Assembly (NCBI RefSeq): GCF_963678635.1
Contig: NW_026970825.1
Span: 1-64,000 of the forward strand
From: Symsagittifera roscoffensis
Lineage: Eukaryota; Xenacoelomorpha; Acoela; Convolutidae
DNA length: 64,000 bases
Direction of reading: 5' to 3'
Part shown: positions 1-15,500 of the stretch, in pieces
How the letters are laid out: the number at the start of each line of letters is the position of its first letter
How positions within the stretch are numbered: the first letter of the stretch is position 1
Translations under genes and position numbers: made by a program
Notes under the pieces: generated by a model
The model's database searches: none
Told to the model about the DNA's origin: nothing
What the model saw: only the letters and a program-made list of their open reading frames with translations

Positions 1-3000
1 CCTCATGATAAAATCTTTTTTCTGATTTCAACTTTTTAAGTGGAATAGACTTAATTCTAGTTGATTGTTACAGTTATTTTGCTGATTGGTTTTGGTGTCA
101 ATAAGAATTCAACTTTTCATTTTCTCTTGTGCGTTGAACTGAGTTTTTTTGCTTTCTTGTGTTTGATACAATTATGATGAAAAAATCGCCTCAGTTTGAG
201 ACCTCATGATAATAATATATTTCTGATTAAGACGTCTCCCTTTTAACGAATGTTTATTTCAAGTTTTTTTCATTTAATTTTTATGTTCCACTTGTTGAAT
301 TATTTGTCGACAGTTGCCATACACTTTTTTCACTTCTTTACTGCCTTGAATGGATTTTTTGTTGTGTTACACTTAATTTTTCGTATATGATGAAAACATC
401 GCCCCAGTCTGAGACTTCATGATAACATCTTTTTCTGATTTAGACGTCTCACTTTTAATAATTACTTAATAAGTGTTTTTTTTTTCAAATAATTTTTATG
501 TTCTACTTGTTGAATCATTTTGTCGTCAGTTGCCGTACACTTTTTCTCCAATTCTTTAATGCATCGGACTGAGTTTATGTTGCGTTACACTTAATTTTTC
601 ATAAATGATGAAAACATCGCCCCAGTCTGAGACCTCATGATATTATCATTTTTCTGATTTCAACTTTTTAAATGGAGTAGACTTAATTCTAGTTGATTGT
701 TACAGTTATTTTGCTGATTGGTTTTGGTGTCAATAAGAATTCAACTTTTCATTTTCTCTTGTGCGTTGAACGGAGTTTTTTTGCTTTCTTGTGTTTTATA
801 CAATTATGATGAAAAAATCGCCCCAGTTTGAGACCTCATGATAATATATATTTCTGATTAAGACGTCTCCCTTTTAACGAATGTTTATTTCAAGTTTTTT
901 TCATTTAATTTTTATGTTCCACTTGTTGAATTATTTGTCGACAGTTGCCATACACTTTTTTCACTTCTTTACTGCCTTAAATGGATTTTTTGTCGTGTTA
1001 CACTTAATTTTTCGTATATGATGAAAACATCGCCCCAGTCTGAGACTTCATGATAACATCTTTTTCTGATTTAGACGTCTCACTTTTAATAATTAATCAA
1101 TAAGTGTTTTTTTTTCAAACAATTTTTATGTTCTACTTGTTGAATCATTTTGTCGTCAGTTGCCGTACACTTTTTCTCCAATTCTATAATGCATCGGACT
1201 GAGTTTATGTTGCGTTACACTTAATTTTTCATAAATGATGAAAACATCGCCCCAGTCTGAGACCTCATGATATTATCATTTTTCTGATTTCAACTTTTTA
1301 ATTGAAATAGACTTAATTCTAGTTGATTGTTACAGTTATTTTGCTGATTGGTTTTGGTGTCAATAAGAATTCAACTTTTCATTTTCTCTTTTGCGTTGAA
1401 CTGAGTTTTTTTGCTTTCTTGTGTTTTATACAATTATGATGAAAAAATCGCCCCAGTTTGAGACCTCATGATAATAATATATTTCTGATTAAGACGTCTC
1501 CCTTTTAACAAATGTTTATTTCAAGTTTTTTTCATTTAATTTTTATGTTCCACTTGTTGAATTATTTGTCGACAGTTGCCATACACTTTTTTCACTTCTT
1601 TACTGCCTTAAATGGATTTTTCGTCGTGTTACACTTAATTTTTCGTATATGATGAAAACATCGCCCCAGTCTGAGACTTCATGATAACATCTTTTTCTGA
1701 TTTAGACGTCTCACTTTTAATAATTAATCAATAAGTGTTTTTTTTTTCAAATAATTTTTATGTTCTACTTGTTGAATCATTTTGTCGTCAGTTGCCGTAC
1801 ACTTTTTCTCCAATTCTTTAATGCATCGGACTGAGTTTATGTTGCGTTACACTTAATTTTTCATAAATGATGAAAACATCGCCCCAGTCTGAGACCTCAT
1901 GATATTATCATTTTTCTGATTTCAACTTTTTAATTGAAATAGACTTAATTCTAGTTGATTGTTACAGTTATTTTGCTGATTGGTTTTGGTGTCAATAAGA
2001 ATTCAACTTTTCATTTTCTCTTTTGCGTTGAACTGAGTTTTTTTGCTTTCTTGTGTTTTATACAATTATGATGAAAAAATCGCCCCAGTTTGAGACCTCA
2101 TGATAATAATATATTTCTGATTAAGACGTCTCCCTTTTAACAAATGTTTATTTCAAGTTTTTTTCATTTAATTTTTATGTTCCACTTGTTGAATATTTTG
2201 TCGATAGTTGCCATACACTTTTTTCACTTCTTTACTGCCTTAAATGGATTTTTTGTTGTGTTACACTTAATTTTTCGTATATGATGAAAACATCGCCCCA
2301 GTCTGAGACTTCATGATAACATCTTTTTCTGATTTAGACGTCTCACTTTTAATAATTAATCAAAAAGTGTTTTTTTTTTCAAATAATTTTTATGTTCTAC
2401 TTGTTGAATCATTTTGTCGTCAGTTGCCGTACACTTTTTCTCCAATTCTTTAATGAATCGGACTGAGTTTATGTTGCATTACACTTAATTTTTCATAAAT
2501 GATGAAAACATCGCCCCATTCTGAGACCTCATGATATTATCATTTTTCTGATTTCAACTTTTTAAGTGGAATAGACTTAATTCTAGTTGATTGTTACAGT
2601 TATTTTGCTGATTGTTTTTGGTGTCAATAAGAATTCAACTTTTCATTTTCTCTTGTGCGTTGAACTGAGTTTTTTTGCTTTCTTGTGTTTTATACAATTA
2701 TGATGAAAAAATCGCCCCAGTTTGAGACCTCATGATAATAATATATTTCTGATTAAGACGTCTCCCTTTTAACAAATGTTTATTTCAAGTTATTTTCATT
2801 TAATTTTTATGTTCCACTTGTTGAATTATTTGTCGACAGTTGCCATACACGTTTTTCTATTCTTTACTGCCTTAAACGGATTTTTTGTTGTTACACTTAA
2901 TTTTTCGTTCATGATGAAAACATCGCCCCAGTCTGAGACTTCATGATAACATCTTTTTCTGATTTAGACGTCTCCACTTAACAAATATTTAATTAGAGTT

Positions 3001-5879
3001 TTTTCAAATAATTTTTATGTTCTACTTGTTGAATCATTTTGTCGTCAGTTGCCGTACACTTTTTCTCCAATTCTTTAATGCATCGGACTGAGTTTCTGTT
3101 GCGTTACACTTAATTTTTCATATATGATGAAAACATCGCCCCAGTTTGAGACCTCATGATAATTTAATTTTTCTGATTTCAACTTTTTACGTGGAATAGA
3201 CTTAATTCTAGTTGATTGTTACAGTTATTTTGCTGATTGGTTTTGGTGTCAATAAGAATTCAACTTTTCATTTTCTCTTTTGCGTTGAACTGAGTTTTTT
3301 TGCTTTCTTGTGTTTTATACAATTATGATGAAAAAATCGCCCCAGTTTGAGACCTCATGATATTAATATATTTCTGATTAAGACGTCTCCCTTTTAACAA
3401 ATGTTTATTTCATGTTTTTTTCATTTAATTTTTATGTTCCACTTGTTGAATATTTTGTCGATAGTTGCCATACACTTTTTTCACTTCTTTTCTGCCTTAA
3501 ATGGAATTTTTGTTGTGTTACACTTAATTTTTCGTATATGATGAAAACATCGCCCCAGTCTGAGACTTCATGATAACATCTTTTTCTGATTTAGACGTCT
3601 CACTTTTAATAATTAATCAAAAAGTTTTTTTTTTTTCAAATAATTTTTATGTTCTACTTGTTGAATCATTTTGTCGTCAGTTGCCGTACACTTTTTCTCC
3701 AATTCTTTAATGCATCGGACTGAGTTTATGTTGCGTTACACTTAATTTTTCATATATGATGAAAACATCGCCCCAGTTTGAGACCTCATGATAAATTAAT
3801 TTTTCTGATTTCAACTTTTTACGTGGAATAGACTTAATTCTAGTTGATTGTTACAGTTATTTTGCTGATTGGTTTTGGTGTCAAAAAGAATTCAACTTTT
3901 CATGTTCTCTTGTGCGTTGAACTGAGTTTTTTTGCTTTCTTGTATTTTATACAATTATGATGAAAAAATCGCCCCAGTTTGAGACCTCATGATAATAGTA
4001 TATTTCTGATTCAGACGTCTCCCTTTTAACAAATGTTTATTTCAAGTTATTTTCATTTAATTTTTATGTTCCACTTGTTGAATTATTTGTCGACAGTTGC
4101 CATACACTTTTTTCTATTCTTTACTGCCTTAAACGGATTTTTTGTTGTGTTACACTTAATTTTTCGTTCATGATGAAAACATCGCCCCAGTCTGAGACTT
4201 CATGATAACATCTTTTTCTGATTTAGACGTCTCACTTAACAAATATTTAATTAGAGTTTTTTCAAATAATTTTTATGTTCTGCTTGTTGAATCATTTTGT
4301 CGTCAGTTGCCGTACACTTTTTCTCCAATTCTTTAATGCATCGGACTGAGTTTATGTTGCGTTACACTTAATTTTTCATATATGATGAAAACATCGCCCC
4401 AGTTTGAGACCTCATGATAAATTAATTTTTCTGATTTCAACTTTTTACGTGGAATAGACTTAATTCTAGTTGATTGTTACAGTTATTTTGCTGATTGGTT
4501 TTGGTGTCAAAAAGAATTCAACTTTTCATGTTCTCTTGTGCGTTGAACTGAGTTTTTTTGCTTTCTTGTATTTTATACAATTATGATGAAAAAATCGCCC
4601 CAGTTTGAGACCTCATGATAATAGTATATTTCTGATTAAGACGTCTCCCTTTTAATAAATGTTTATTTCAAGTTTTTTTCATTTAATTTTTATGTTCCAC
4701 TTGTTGAATTATTTGTCGACAGTTGCCATACACTTTTTTCACTTCTTTACTGCCTTGAATGGATTTTTTGTTGTGTTATACTTAATTTTTCGTATATGAT
4801 GAAAACATCGCCCCAGTCTGAGACTTCATGATAACATCTTTTTCTGATTAAGACGTCTCCCTTTTAATAAATGTTTATTTCAAGTTTTTTTCATTTAATT
4901 TTTATGTTCCACTTGTTGAATTATTTGTCGACAGTTGCCATACACTTTTTTCACTTCTTTACTGCCTTAAACGGATTTTTTGTTGTGTTACACTTAATTT
5001 TTCCTTCATGATTAAAACATCGCCCCAGTCTGAGACTTCATGATAACATCTTTTTCTGATTTAGACGTCTCACTTAACAAATATTTAATTAGAGTTTTTT
5101 CAAATACTTTTTATGTTCTACTTGTTGAATCATTTTGTCGTCAGTTGCCGTACACTTTTTCTCCAATTCTTTGATGCATCGGACTGAGTTTATGTTGCGT
5201 TACACTTAATTTTTCATATATGATGAAAACATCGCCCCAGTTTGAGACCTCATGATAATTTAATTTTTCTGATTTCAACTTTTTACGTGGAATAGACTTA
5301 ATTCTAGTTGATTGTTACAGTTATTTTGCTGATTGGTTTTGGTGTCAAAAAGAATTCAACTTTTCATGTTCTCTTGTGCGTTGAACTGAGTTTTTTTGCT
5401 TTCTTGTATTTTATACAATTATGATGAAAAAATCGCCCCAGTTTGAGACCTCATGATAATAGTATATTTCTGATTAAGACGTCTCCCTTTTAATAAATGT
5501 TTATTTCAAGTTTTTTTCATTTAATTTTTATGTTCCACTTGTTGAATTATTTGTCGACAGTTGCCATACACTTTTTTCACTTCTTTACTGCCTTGAATGG
5601 ATTTTTTGTTGTGTTACACTTAATTTTTCGTATATGATGAAAACATCGCCCCAGTCTGAGACTTCATGATAACATCTTTTTCTGATTTAGACGTCTCACT
5701 TTTAATAATTAATCAATAAGTGTTTTTTTTTCAAATAATTTTTATGTTCTACTTGTTGAATCATTTTGTCGTCAGTTGCCGTACAATTTTTCTCCGATTT
5801 TTTAATGCATCGGACTGAGTTTATGTTGCGTTACACTTAATTTTTCATATATGATGAAAACATCGCCCCAGTCTGAGAC

Positions 5880-8800
5880 CTCATGATAATATCATTTTTC
5901 TGATTTCAACTTTTTAGGTGGATAGATTTAATTCTAGTTGATTGTTACAGTTATTTTGCTGATTGGTTTTGGTGTCAATAAGAATTCAACTTTTCATTTT
6001 CTCTTGTGCGTTGAACTGAGTTTTTTTGCTTTCTTGTGTTTTATACAATTATGATGAAAAAATCGCCCCAGTTTGAGACCTCATGATAATAATATATTTC
6101 TGATTAAGACGTCTCCCTTTGAAAAAAATGTTTATTTCAAGTTATTTTCATTTAATTTTTATGTTCCACTTGTTGAATTATTTGTCGACAGTTGCCATAC
6201 AATTTTTTCTATTCTTTACTGCCTTAAACGGATTTTTTGTTGTGTTACACTTAATTTTTCGTTCATGATGAAAACATCGCCCCAGTCTGAGACTTCATGA
6301 TAACATCTTTTTCTGATTTAGTCGTCTCACTTTTAATAATTAATCAATAAGTGTTTTTTTTTTCAAATAATTTTTATGTTCTACTTGTTGAATCATTTTG
6401 TCGTCAGTAACCGTACACTTTTCTCCAATTCTTTAATGCATCGGACTGAGTTTATGTTGCGTTACACTTCATTTTTCATATATGATGAAAACGTCGCCCC
6501 AGTTTGAGACCTCATGATAATTTAATTTTTCTGATTTCAACTTTTTACGTGGAATAGACTTAATTCTAGTTGATTGTTACAGTTATTTTGCTGATTGGTT
6601 TTGGTGTCAAAAAGAATTCAACTTTTCATGTTCTCTTGTGCGGTGAACTGAGTTTTTTTGCTTTCTTGTATTTTATACAATTATGATGAAAAAATCGCCC
6701 CAGTTTGAGACCTCATGATAATAGTATATTTCTGATTAAGACGTCTCCCTTTTAATAAATGTTTATTTCAAGTTTTTTTCAATTAATTTTTATGTTCCAC
6801 TTGTTGAATTATTTGTCGACAGTTGCCATACACTTTTTTCACTTCTTTACTGCCTTGAATGGATTTTTTGTTGTGTTACACTTAATTTTTCGTATATGAT
6901 GAAAACATCGCCCCAGTCTGAGACTTCATGATAACATCTTTTTCTGATTTAGACGTCTCACTTTTAATAATTAATCAATAAGTGTTTTTTTTTTCAAATA
7001 ATTTTTATGTTCTACTTGTTGAATCATTTTGTCGTCAGTTGCCGTACACTTTTTCTCCAATTCTTTAATGCATCGGACTGAGTTTATGTTGCGTTACACT
7101 TAATTTTTCATATATGATGAAAACATCGCCCCAGTCTGAGACCTCATGATAATATCATTTTTCTGATTTCAACTTTTTAGGTGGATAGACTTAATTCTAG
7201 TTGATTGTTACAGTTATTTTGCTGATTGGTTTTGGTGTCAATAAGAATTCAACTTTTCATTTTCTCTTGTGCGTTGAACTGAGTTTTTTTGCTTTCTTGT
7301 GTTTCATACAATTATGATGAAAAAATCGCCCCAGTTTGAGACCTCATGATAATAATATATTTCTGGTTAAGACGTCTCCCTTTTAACAAATGTTTATTTC
7401 AAGTTATTTTCATTTAATTTTTATGTTCCACTTGTTGAATTATTTGTCGACAGTTGCCATACACTTTTTTCTATTCTTTACTGCCTTAAACGGATTTTTT
7501 GTTGTGTTACACTTAATTTTTCGTTCATGATGAAAACATCGCCCCAGTCTGAGACTTCATGATAACATCTTTTTCTGATTTAGACGTCTCACTTAACAAA
7601 TATTTAATTAGAGTTTTTTCAAATAATTTTTATATTCTACTTGTTGAATCATTTTATCGTCAGTTGCCGTACACTTTTCTCCAATTCTTTAATGCATCGG
7701 ACTGAGTTTATGTTGCGTTACACTTAATTTTTCATATATGATGAAAACATCGCCCCAGTTTGAGACCTCATGATAATTTAATTTTTCTGATTTCAACTTT
7801 TTACGTGGAATAGACTTAATTCTAGTTGATTAATAGAGTTATTTTGCTGATTGGTTTTGGTGTCAAAAAGAATTCAACTTTTCATGTTCTCTTGTGCGTT
7901 GAACTGAGTTTTTTGCTTTCTTGTTTTTTATACAATTATGATGAAAAAATCGCCCCAGTTTGAGACCTCATGATAATAATATATTTCTGATTAAGACGTC
8001 TCCCTTTTAATAAATGTTTATTTCAAGTTTTTTTCATTTAATTTTTATGTTCCACTTGTTGAATTATTTGTCGACAGTTGCCATACACTTTTTTCACTTC
8101 TTTACTGCCTTGAATGGATTTTTTGTTGTTTCACTTAATTTTTCGTATATGATGAAAACATCGCCCCAGTCTGAGACTTCATGATAACATCTTTTTCTGA
8201 TTTAGACGTCTCACTTAACAAATATTTAATTAGAGTTTTTTCAAATAATTTTTATATTCTTCTTGTTGAATCATTTTGTCGTCAGTTGCCGTACACTTTT
8301 CTCCAATTCTTTAATGCATCGGACTGAGTTTATGTTGCGTTACACTTAATTTTTCATATATGATGAAAACATCGTCCCAGTTTGAGACCTCATGATAATT
8401 TAATTTTTCTGATTTCAACTTTTTACGTGGAATAGACTTAATTCTAGTTGATTGTTACAGTTATTTTGCTGATTGGTTTTGGTGTCAAAAAGAATTCAAC
8501 TTTTCATGTTCTCTTGTGCGTTGAACTGAGTTTTTTTGCTTTCTTGTATTTTTTTATACAATTATGATGAAAAAATCGCCCCAGTTTGAGACCTCATGAT
8601 AATAGTATATTTCTGATTAAGACGTCTCCCTTTTAATAAATGTTTATTTCAAGTTTTTTTCAAATAATTTTTATGTTCTACTTGTTGAATCATTTTGTCG
8701 TCAGTTGCCGTACACTTTTTCTCCAATTCTTTAATGCATCGGACTGAGTTTATGTTGCGTTACACTTAATTTTTCATATATGATGAAAACATCGCCCCAG

Positions 8801-11800
8801 TTTGAGACCTCATGATAATTTAATTTTTCTGATTTCAACTTTTTACGTGGAATAGACTTAATTCTAGTTGATTGTTACAGTTATTTTGCTGATTGGTTTT
8901 GGTGTCAAAAAGAATTCAACTTTTCATGTTCTCTTGTGCGTTGAACTGAGTATTTTTGCTTTCTTGTATTTTATACAATTATGATGAAAAAATCGCCCCA
9001 GGATGAGACCTCATGATAAAAATATATTTCTGATTAAGACGTCTCCCTTTTAACAAATGTTTATTTCGGGTTATTTTCATTTAATTTTTATGTTCCACTT
9101 GTTGAATTATTTGTCGACAGTTGCCATACACTTTTTTCACTTCTTTACTGCCTTGAATGGATTTTTTGTTGTGTTACACTTAATTTTTCGTATATGATGA
9201 AAACATCGCCCCAGTCTGAGACTTCATGATAACATCTTTTTCTGATTTAGACGTCTCACCTTTAATAATTAATCAATAAGTGTTTTTTTTCAAATAATTT
9301 TTATGTTCTACTTGTTGAATCATTTTGTCGTCAGTTGCCGTACAATTTTTCTCCAATTTTTTAATGCATCGGACTGAGTTTATGTTGCGTTACACTTAAT
9401 TTTTCATAAATGATGAAAACATCGCCCCAGTCTGAGACCTCATGATAATATCATTTTTCTGATTTCAACTTTTTAGGTGGATAGATTTAATACTAGTTGA
9501 TTGTTACAGTTATTTTGCTGATTGGTTTTGGTGTCAATAAGAATTCAACTTTTCATTTTCTCTTGTGCGTTGAACTGAGTTTTTTTGCTTTCTTGTGTTT
9601 TATACAATTATGATGAAAAAATCGCCCCAGTTTGAGACCTCATGATAATAATATATTTCTGATTAAGACGTCTCCCTTTTAACAAATGTTTATTTCAAGT
9701 TATTTTCATTTAATTTTTATGTTCCACTTGTTGAATTATTTGTCGACAGTTGCCATACAATTTTTTCTATTCTTTACTGCCTTAAACGGATTTTTTGTTG
9801 TGTTACACTTAATTTTTCGTTCATGATGAAAACATCGCCCCAGTCTGAGACTTCATGATAACATCTTTTTTCTGATTTAGACGTCTCACTTTTAATAATT
9901 AATCAATAAGTGTTTTTTTTCAAATAATTTTTATGTTCTACTTGTTGAATCATTTTGTCGTCAGTTACCGTACACTTTTCTCCAATTCTTTAATGCATCG
10001 GACTGAGTTTATGTTGCGTTACACTTAATTTTTCATATATGATGAAAACATCGCCCCAGTTTGAGACCTCATGATAATTTAATTTTTCTGATTTCAACTT
10101 TTTACGTGGAATAGACTTAATTCTAGTTGATTGTTACAGTTATTTTGCTGATTGGTTTTGGTGTCAAAAAGAATTCAACTTTTCATGTTCTCTTGTGCGG
10201 TGAACTGAGTTTTTTTGCTTTCTTGTATTTTATACAATTATGATGAAAAAATCGCCCCAGTTTGAGACCTCATGATAATAGTATATTTCTGATTAAGACG
10301 TCTCCCTTTTAATAAATGTTTATTTCAAGTTTTTTTCAATTAATTTTTATGTTCCACTTGTTGAATTATTTGTCGACAGTTGCCATACACTTTTTTCACT
10401 TCTTTACTGCCTTGAATGGATTTTTTGTTGTGTTACACTTAATTTTTCGTATATGATGAAAACATCGCCCCAGTCTGAGACTTCATGATAACATCTTTTT
10501 CTGATTTAGACGTCTCACTTTTAATAATTAATCAATAAGTGTTTTTTTTTCAAATAATTTTTATGTTCTACTTGTTGAATCATTTTGTCGTCAGTTGCCG
10601 TACACTTTTTCTCCAATTCTTTAATGCATCGGACTGAGTTTATGTTGCGTTACACTTAATTTTTCATATATGATGAAAACATCGCCCCAGTCTGAGACCT
10701 CATGATAATATCATTTTTCTGATTTCAACTTTTTAGGTGGATAGACTTAATTCTAGTTGATTGTTACAGTTATTTTGCTGATTGGTTTTGGTGTCAATAA
10801 GAATTCAACTTTTCATTTTCTCTTGTGCGTTGAACTGAGTTTTTTTGCTTTCTTGTGTTTCATACAATTACGATGAAAAAATCGCCCCAGTTTGAGACCT
10901 CATGATAATAATATATTTCTGGTTAAGACGTCTCCCTTTTAACAAATGTTTATTTCAAGTTATTTTCATTTAATTTTTATGTTCCACTTGTTGAATTATT
11001 TGTCGACAGTTGCCATACACTTTTTTCTATTCTTTACTGCCTTAAACGGATTTTTTGTTGTGTTACACTTAATTTTTCGTTCATGATGAAAACATCGCCC
11101 CAGTCTGAGACTTCATGATAACATCTTTTTCTGATTTAGACGTCTCACTTAACAAATATTTAATTAGAGTTTTTTCAAATAATTTTTATATTCTACTTGT
11201 TGAATCATTTTATCGTCAGTTGCCGTACACTTTTCTCCAATTCTTTAATGCATCGGACTGAGTTTATGTTGCGTTACACTTAATTTTTCATATATGATGA
11301 AAACATCGCCCCAGTTTGAGACCTCATGATAATTTAATTTTTCTGATTTCAACTTTTTACGTGGAATAGACTTAATTCTAGTTGATTGTTACAGTTATTT
11401 TGCTGATTGGTTTTGGTGTCAAAAAGAATTCAACTTTTCATGTTCTCTTGTGCGGTGAACTGAGTTTTTTTGCTTTCTTGTATTTTATACAATTATGATG
11501 AAAAAATCGCCCCAGTTTGAGACCTCATGATAATAGTATATTTCTGATTAAGACGTCTCCCTTTTAATAAATGTTTATTTCAAGTTTTTTTCAATTAATT
11601 TTTATGTTCCACTTGTTGAATTATTTGTCGACAGTTGCCATACACTTTTTTCACTTCTTTACTGCCTTGAATGGATTTTTTGTTGTGTTACACTTAATTT
11701 TTCGTATATGATGAAAACATCGCCCCAGTCTGAGACTTCATGATAACATCTTTTTCTGATTTAGACGTCTCACTTTTAATAATTAATCAATAAGTGTTTT

Positions 11801-12560
11801 TTTTTCAAATAATTTTTATGTTCTACTTGTTGAATCATTTTGTCGTCAGTTGCCGTACACTTTTTCTCCAATTCTTTAATGCATCGGACTGAGTTTATGT
11901 TGCGTTACACTTAATTTTTCATATATGATGAAAACATCGCCCCAGTCTGAGACCTCATGATAATATCATTTTTCTGATTTCAACTTTTTAGGTGGATAGA
12001 CTTAATTCTAGTTGATTGTTACAGTTATTTTGCTGATTGGTTTTGGTGTCAATAAGAATTCAACTTTTCATTTTCTCTTGTGCGTTGAACTGAGTTTTTT
12101 TGCTTTCTTGTGTTTCATACAATTACGATGAAAAAATCGCCCCAGTTTGAGACCTCATGATAATAATATATTTCTGGTTAAGACGTCTCCCTTTTAACAA
12201 ATGTTTATTTCAAGTTATTTTCATTTAATTTTTATGTTCCACTTGTTGAATTATTTGTCGACAGTTGCCATACACTTTTTTCTATTCTTTACTGCCTTAA
12301 ACGGATTTTTTGTTGTGTTACACTTAATTTTTCGTTCATGATGAAAACATCGCCCCAGTCTGAGACTTCATGATAACATCTTTTTCTGATTTAGACGTCT
12401 CACTTAACAAATATTTAATTAGAGTTTTTTCAAATAATTTTTATATTCTACTTGTTGAATCATTTTGTCGTCAGTTGCCGTACACTTTTCTCCAATTCTT
12501 TAATGCATCGGACTGAGTTTATGTTGCGTTACACTTAATTTTTCATATATGATGAAAACA
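5880..12560. repeat. Recent large duplications inside the satellite array
   Basis: Private variants recur at fixed spacing. GTGGATAGATTTAA occurs near 5,920 and 9,478. TTTCTGGTTAAGACG occurs near 7,362 and 10,919. Both spacings are about 3.56 kb. Within the second block, ACAATTACGATG followed by TTTCTGGTTAAG occurs near 10,867 and again near 12,121, about 1.25 kb or two trimers apart. Shared rare variants at constant spacing show block duplications of about 3.56 kb and about 1.25 kb, newer than the basic trimer. Confidence 0.8.
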
Positions 12561-15500
12561 TCGCCCCAGTTTGAGACCTCATGATAATTTAATTTTTCTG
12601 ATTTCAACTTTTTACGTGGAATAGACTTAATTCTAGATGATTAATAGAGTTATTTTGCTGATTGGTTTTGGTGTCAAAAAGAATTCAACTTTTCATGTTC
12701 TCTTGTGCGTTGAACTGAGTTTTTTGCTTTCTTGTTTTTTATACAATTATGATGAAAAAATCGCCCCAGTTTGAGACCTCATGATAATAATATATTTCTG
12801 ATTAAGACGTCTCCCTTTTAATAAATGTTTATTTCAAGTTTTTTTCATTTAATTTTTATGTTCCACTTGTTGAATTATTTGTCGACAGTTGCCATACACT
12901 TTTTTCACTTCTTTACTGCCTTGAATGGATTTTTTGTTGTGTTTCACTTAATTTTTCGTATATGATGAAAACATCGCCCCAGTCTGAGACTTCATGATAA
13001 CATCTTTTTCTGATTTAGACGTCTCACTTTTAATAATTAATCAATAAGTGTTTTTTTTTCAAATAATTTTTATATTCTACTTGTTGAATCATTTTGTCGT
13101 CAGTTGCCGTACACTTTTTCTCCAATTCTTTAATGCATCGGACTGAGTTTATGTTGCGTTACACTTAATTTTTCATATATAATGAAAACATCGCCCCAGT
13201 CTGAGACCTCATGATAATATCATTTTTCTGATTTCAACTTTTTAGGTGGATAGACTTAATTCTAGTTGATTGTTACAGTTATTTTGCTGATTGGTTTTGG
13301 TGTCAATAAGAATTCAACTTTTCATTTTCTCTTGTGCGTTGAACTGAGTTTTTTTGCTTTCTTGTGTTTTATACAATTATGATGAAAAAATCGCCCCAGT
13401 TTGAGACCTCATGATAATAATATATTTGTGATTAAGACGTCTCCCTTTTAACAAATGTTTATTTCAAGTTTTTTTCATTTAATTTTTATGTTCCACTTGT
13501 TGAATTATTTGTCGACAGTTGCCATACACTTTTTTCACTTCTTTACTGCCCTAAATGGATTTTTTGTTGTGTTACACTTAATTTTTTGTATATGATGAAA
13601 ACATCGCCCCAGTCTGAGACTTCATGATAGCATCTTTTTCTGATTTAGACGTCTCACTTTTAATAATTAATCAATAAGTGTTTTTTTTTTTTCAAATAAT
13701 TTTTATGTTCTACTTGTTGAATAATTTTGTCGTCAGTTGCCGTACACTTTTTCTTCAATTCTTTAATGCATCGGACTGAGTTTATGTTGCGTTACACTTA
13801 ATTTTTCATAAATGATGAAAACATCGCCCCAGTCTGAGACCTCATGATAATATCATTTTTCTGATTTCAACTTTTTAAGTGGAATAGACTTAATTCTAGT
13901 TGATTGTTACAGTTATTTTGCTGATTGGTTTTGGTGTCAATAAGAATTCAACTTTTCATTTTCTCTTGTGCGTTGAACTGAGTATTTTTGCTTTCTTGTA
14001 TTTTATACAATTATGATGAAAAAATCGCCCCAGGATGAGACCTCATGATAAAAATATATTTCTGATTAAGACGTCTCCCTTTTAACAAATGTTTATTTCG
14101 GGTTATTTTCATTTAATTTTTATGTTCCACTTGTTGAATCATTTGTCGACAGCTGCCATACACTTTTTCTATTCTTTACTGCCTCAAACGGATTTTTTGT
14201 TGTGTTACAATTATTTTTTCTTTCATGATGAAAACATCGCCCCAGTCTGAGACTTCATGATAACATCTTTTTCTGATTTAGACGTCTCACTTAACAAATA
14301 TTTAATTAGAGTTTTTTCAAATAGTTTTTATGTTCTACTTGCTGAATCATTTTGTCGTCAGTTGCCGTACACTTTTTCTCCAATTCTTTAATGCATCGGA
14401 CTGAGTTTATCTTGCGTTACACTTAATTTTTCATATATGATGAAAACATCGCCCCAGTCTGAGACCTCATGATAATATCATTTTTCTGATTTCAACTTTT
14501 TAGGTGGATAGACTTAATTCTAGTTGATTGTTACAGTTATTTTGCTGAATGGTTTTGGTGTCAATAAGAATTCAACTTTTCATTTTCTCTTGTGCGTTGA
14601 ACTGAGTTTTTTTGCTTTCTTGTGTTTTATACAATTATGATGAAAAAATCGCCCCAGTTTGAGACCTCATGATAATAATATATTTGTGATTAAGAAGTCT
14701 CCCTATTAACAAATGTTTATTTCATGTTTTTTTTTCATTTAATTTTTATGTTCCACTTGTTGAATTATTTGTCGACAGTTGCCATACACTTTTTTCACTT
14801 CTTTACTGCCTTAAATGGATTTTTTGTTGTGTTACACTTAATTTTTCGTTCATGATGAAAACATCGCCCCAGTCTGAGACTTCATGATAACATCTTTTTC
14901 TGATTTAGACGTCTCACTTAACAAATATTTAATTAGAGTTTTTCAAATAATTTTTATGTTCTACTTGTTGAATCATTTTGTCGTCAGTTGCCGTACACTT
15001 TTTCTCCAATTCTTTAATGCATTGGACTGAGTTTATGTTGCGTTACACTCAATTTTTCATAAATGATGAAAACATCGCCCCAGTCTGAGACCTCATGATA
15101 ATATCATTTTTCTGATTTCAACTTTTTAAGTGGAATAGACTTAATTCTAGTTGATTGTTACAGTTATTTTGCTGATTGGTTTTGGTGTCAATAAGAATTC
15201 AACTTTTCATTTTCTCTTGTGCGTTGAACTGAGTTTTTTTGCTTTCTTGTGTTTTATACATTTATGATGAAAAAATCGCCCCAGTTTGAGACCTCATGAT
15301 AATAATATATTTCTGATTAAGGCGTCTCCCTTTTAACAAATGTTTATTTCAAGTTATTTTCATTTAATTTTTATGTTCCACTTAATGAATTATTTGTCGA
15401 CAGTTGCCATACACTTTTTTCTATTCTTTACTGCCTTAAACGGATTTTTTGTTGTGTTCCACTTAATTTTTCGTTCATGATGAAAACATCGCCCCAGTCT

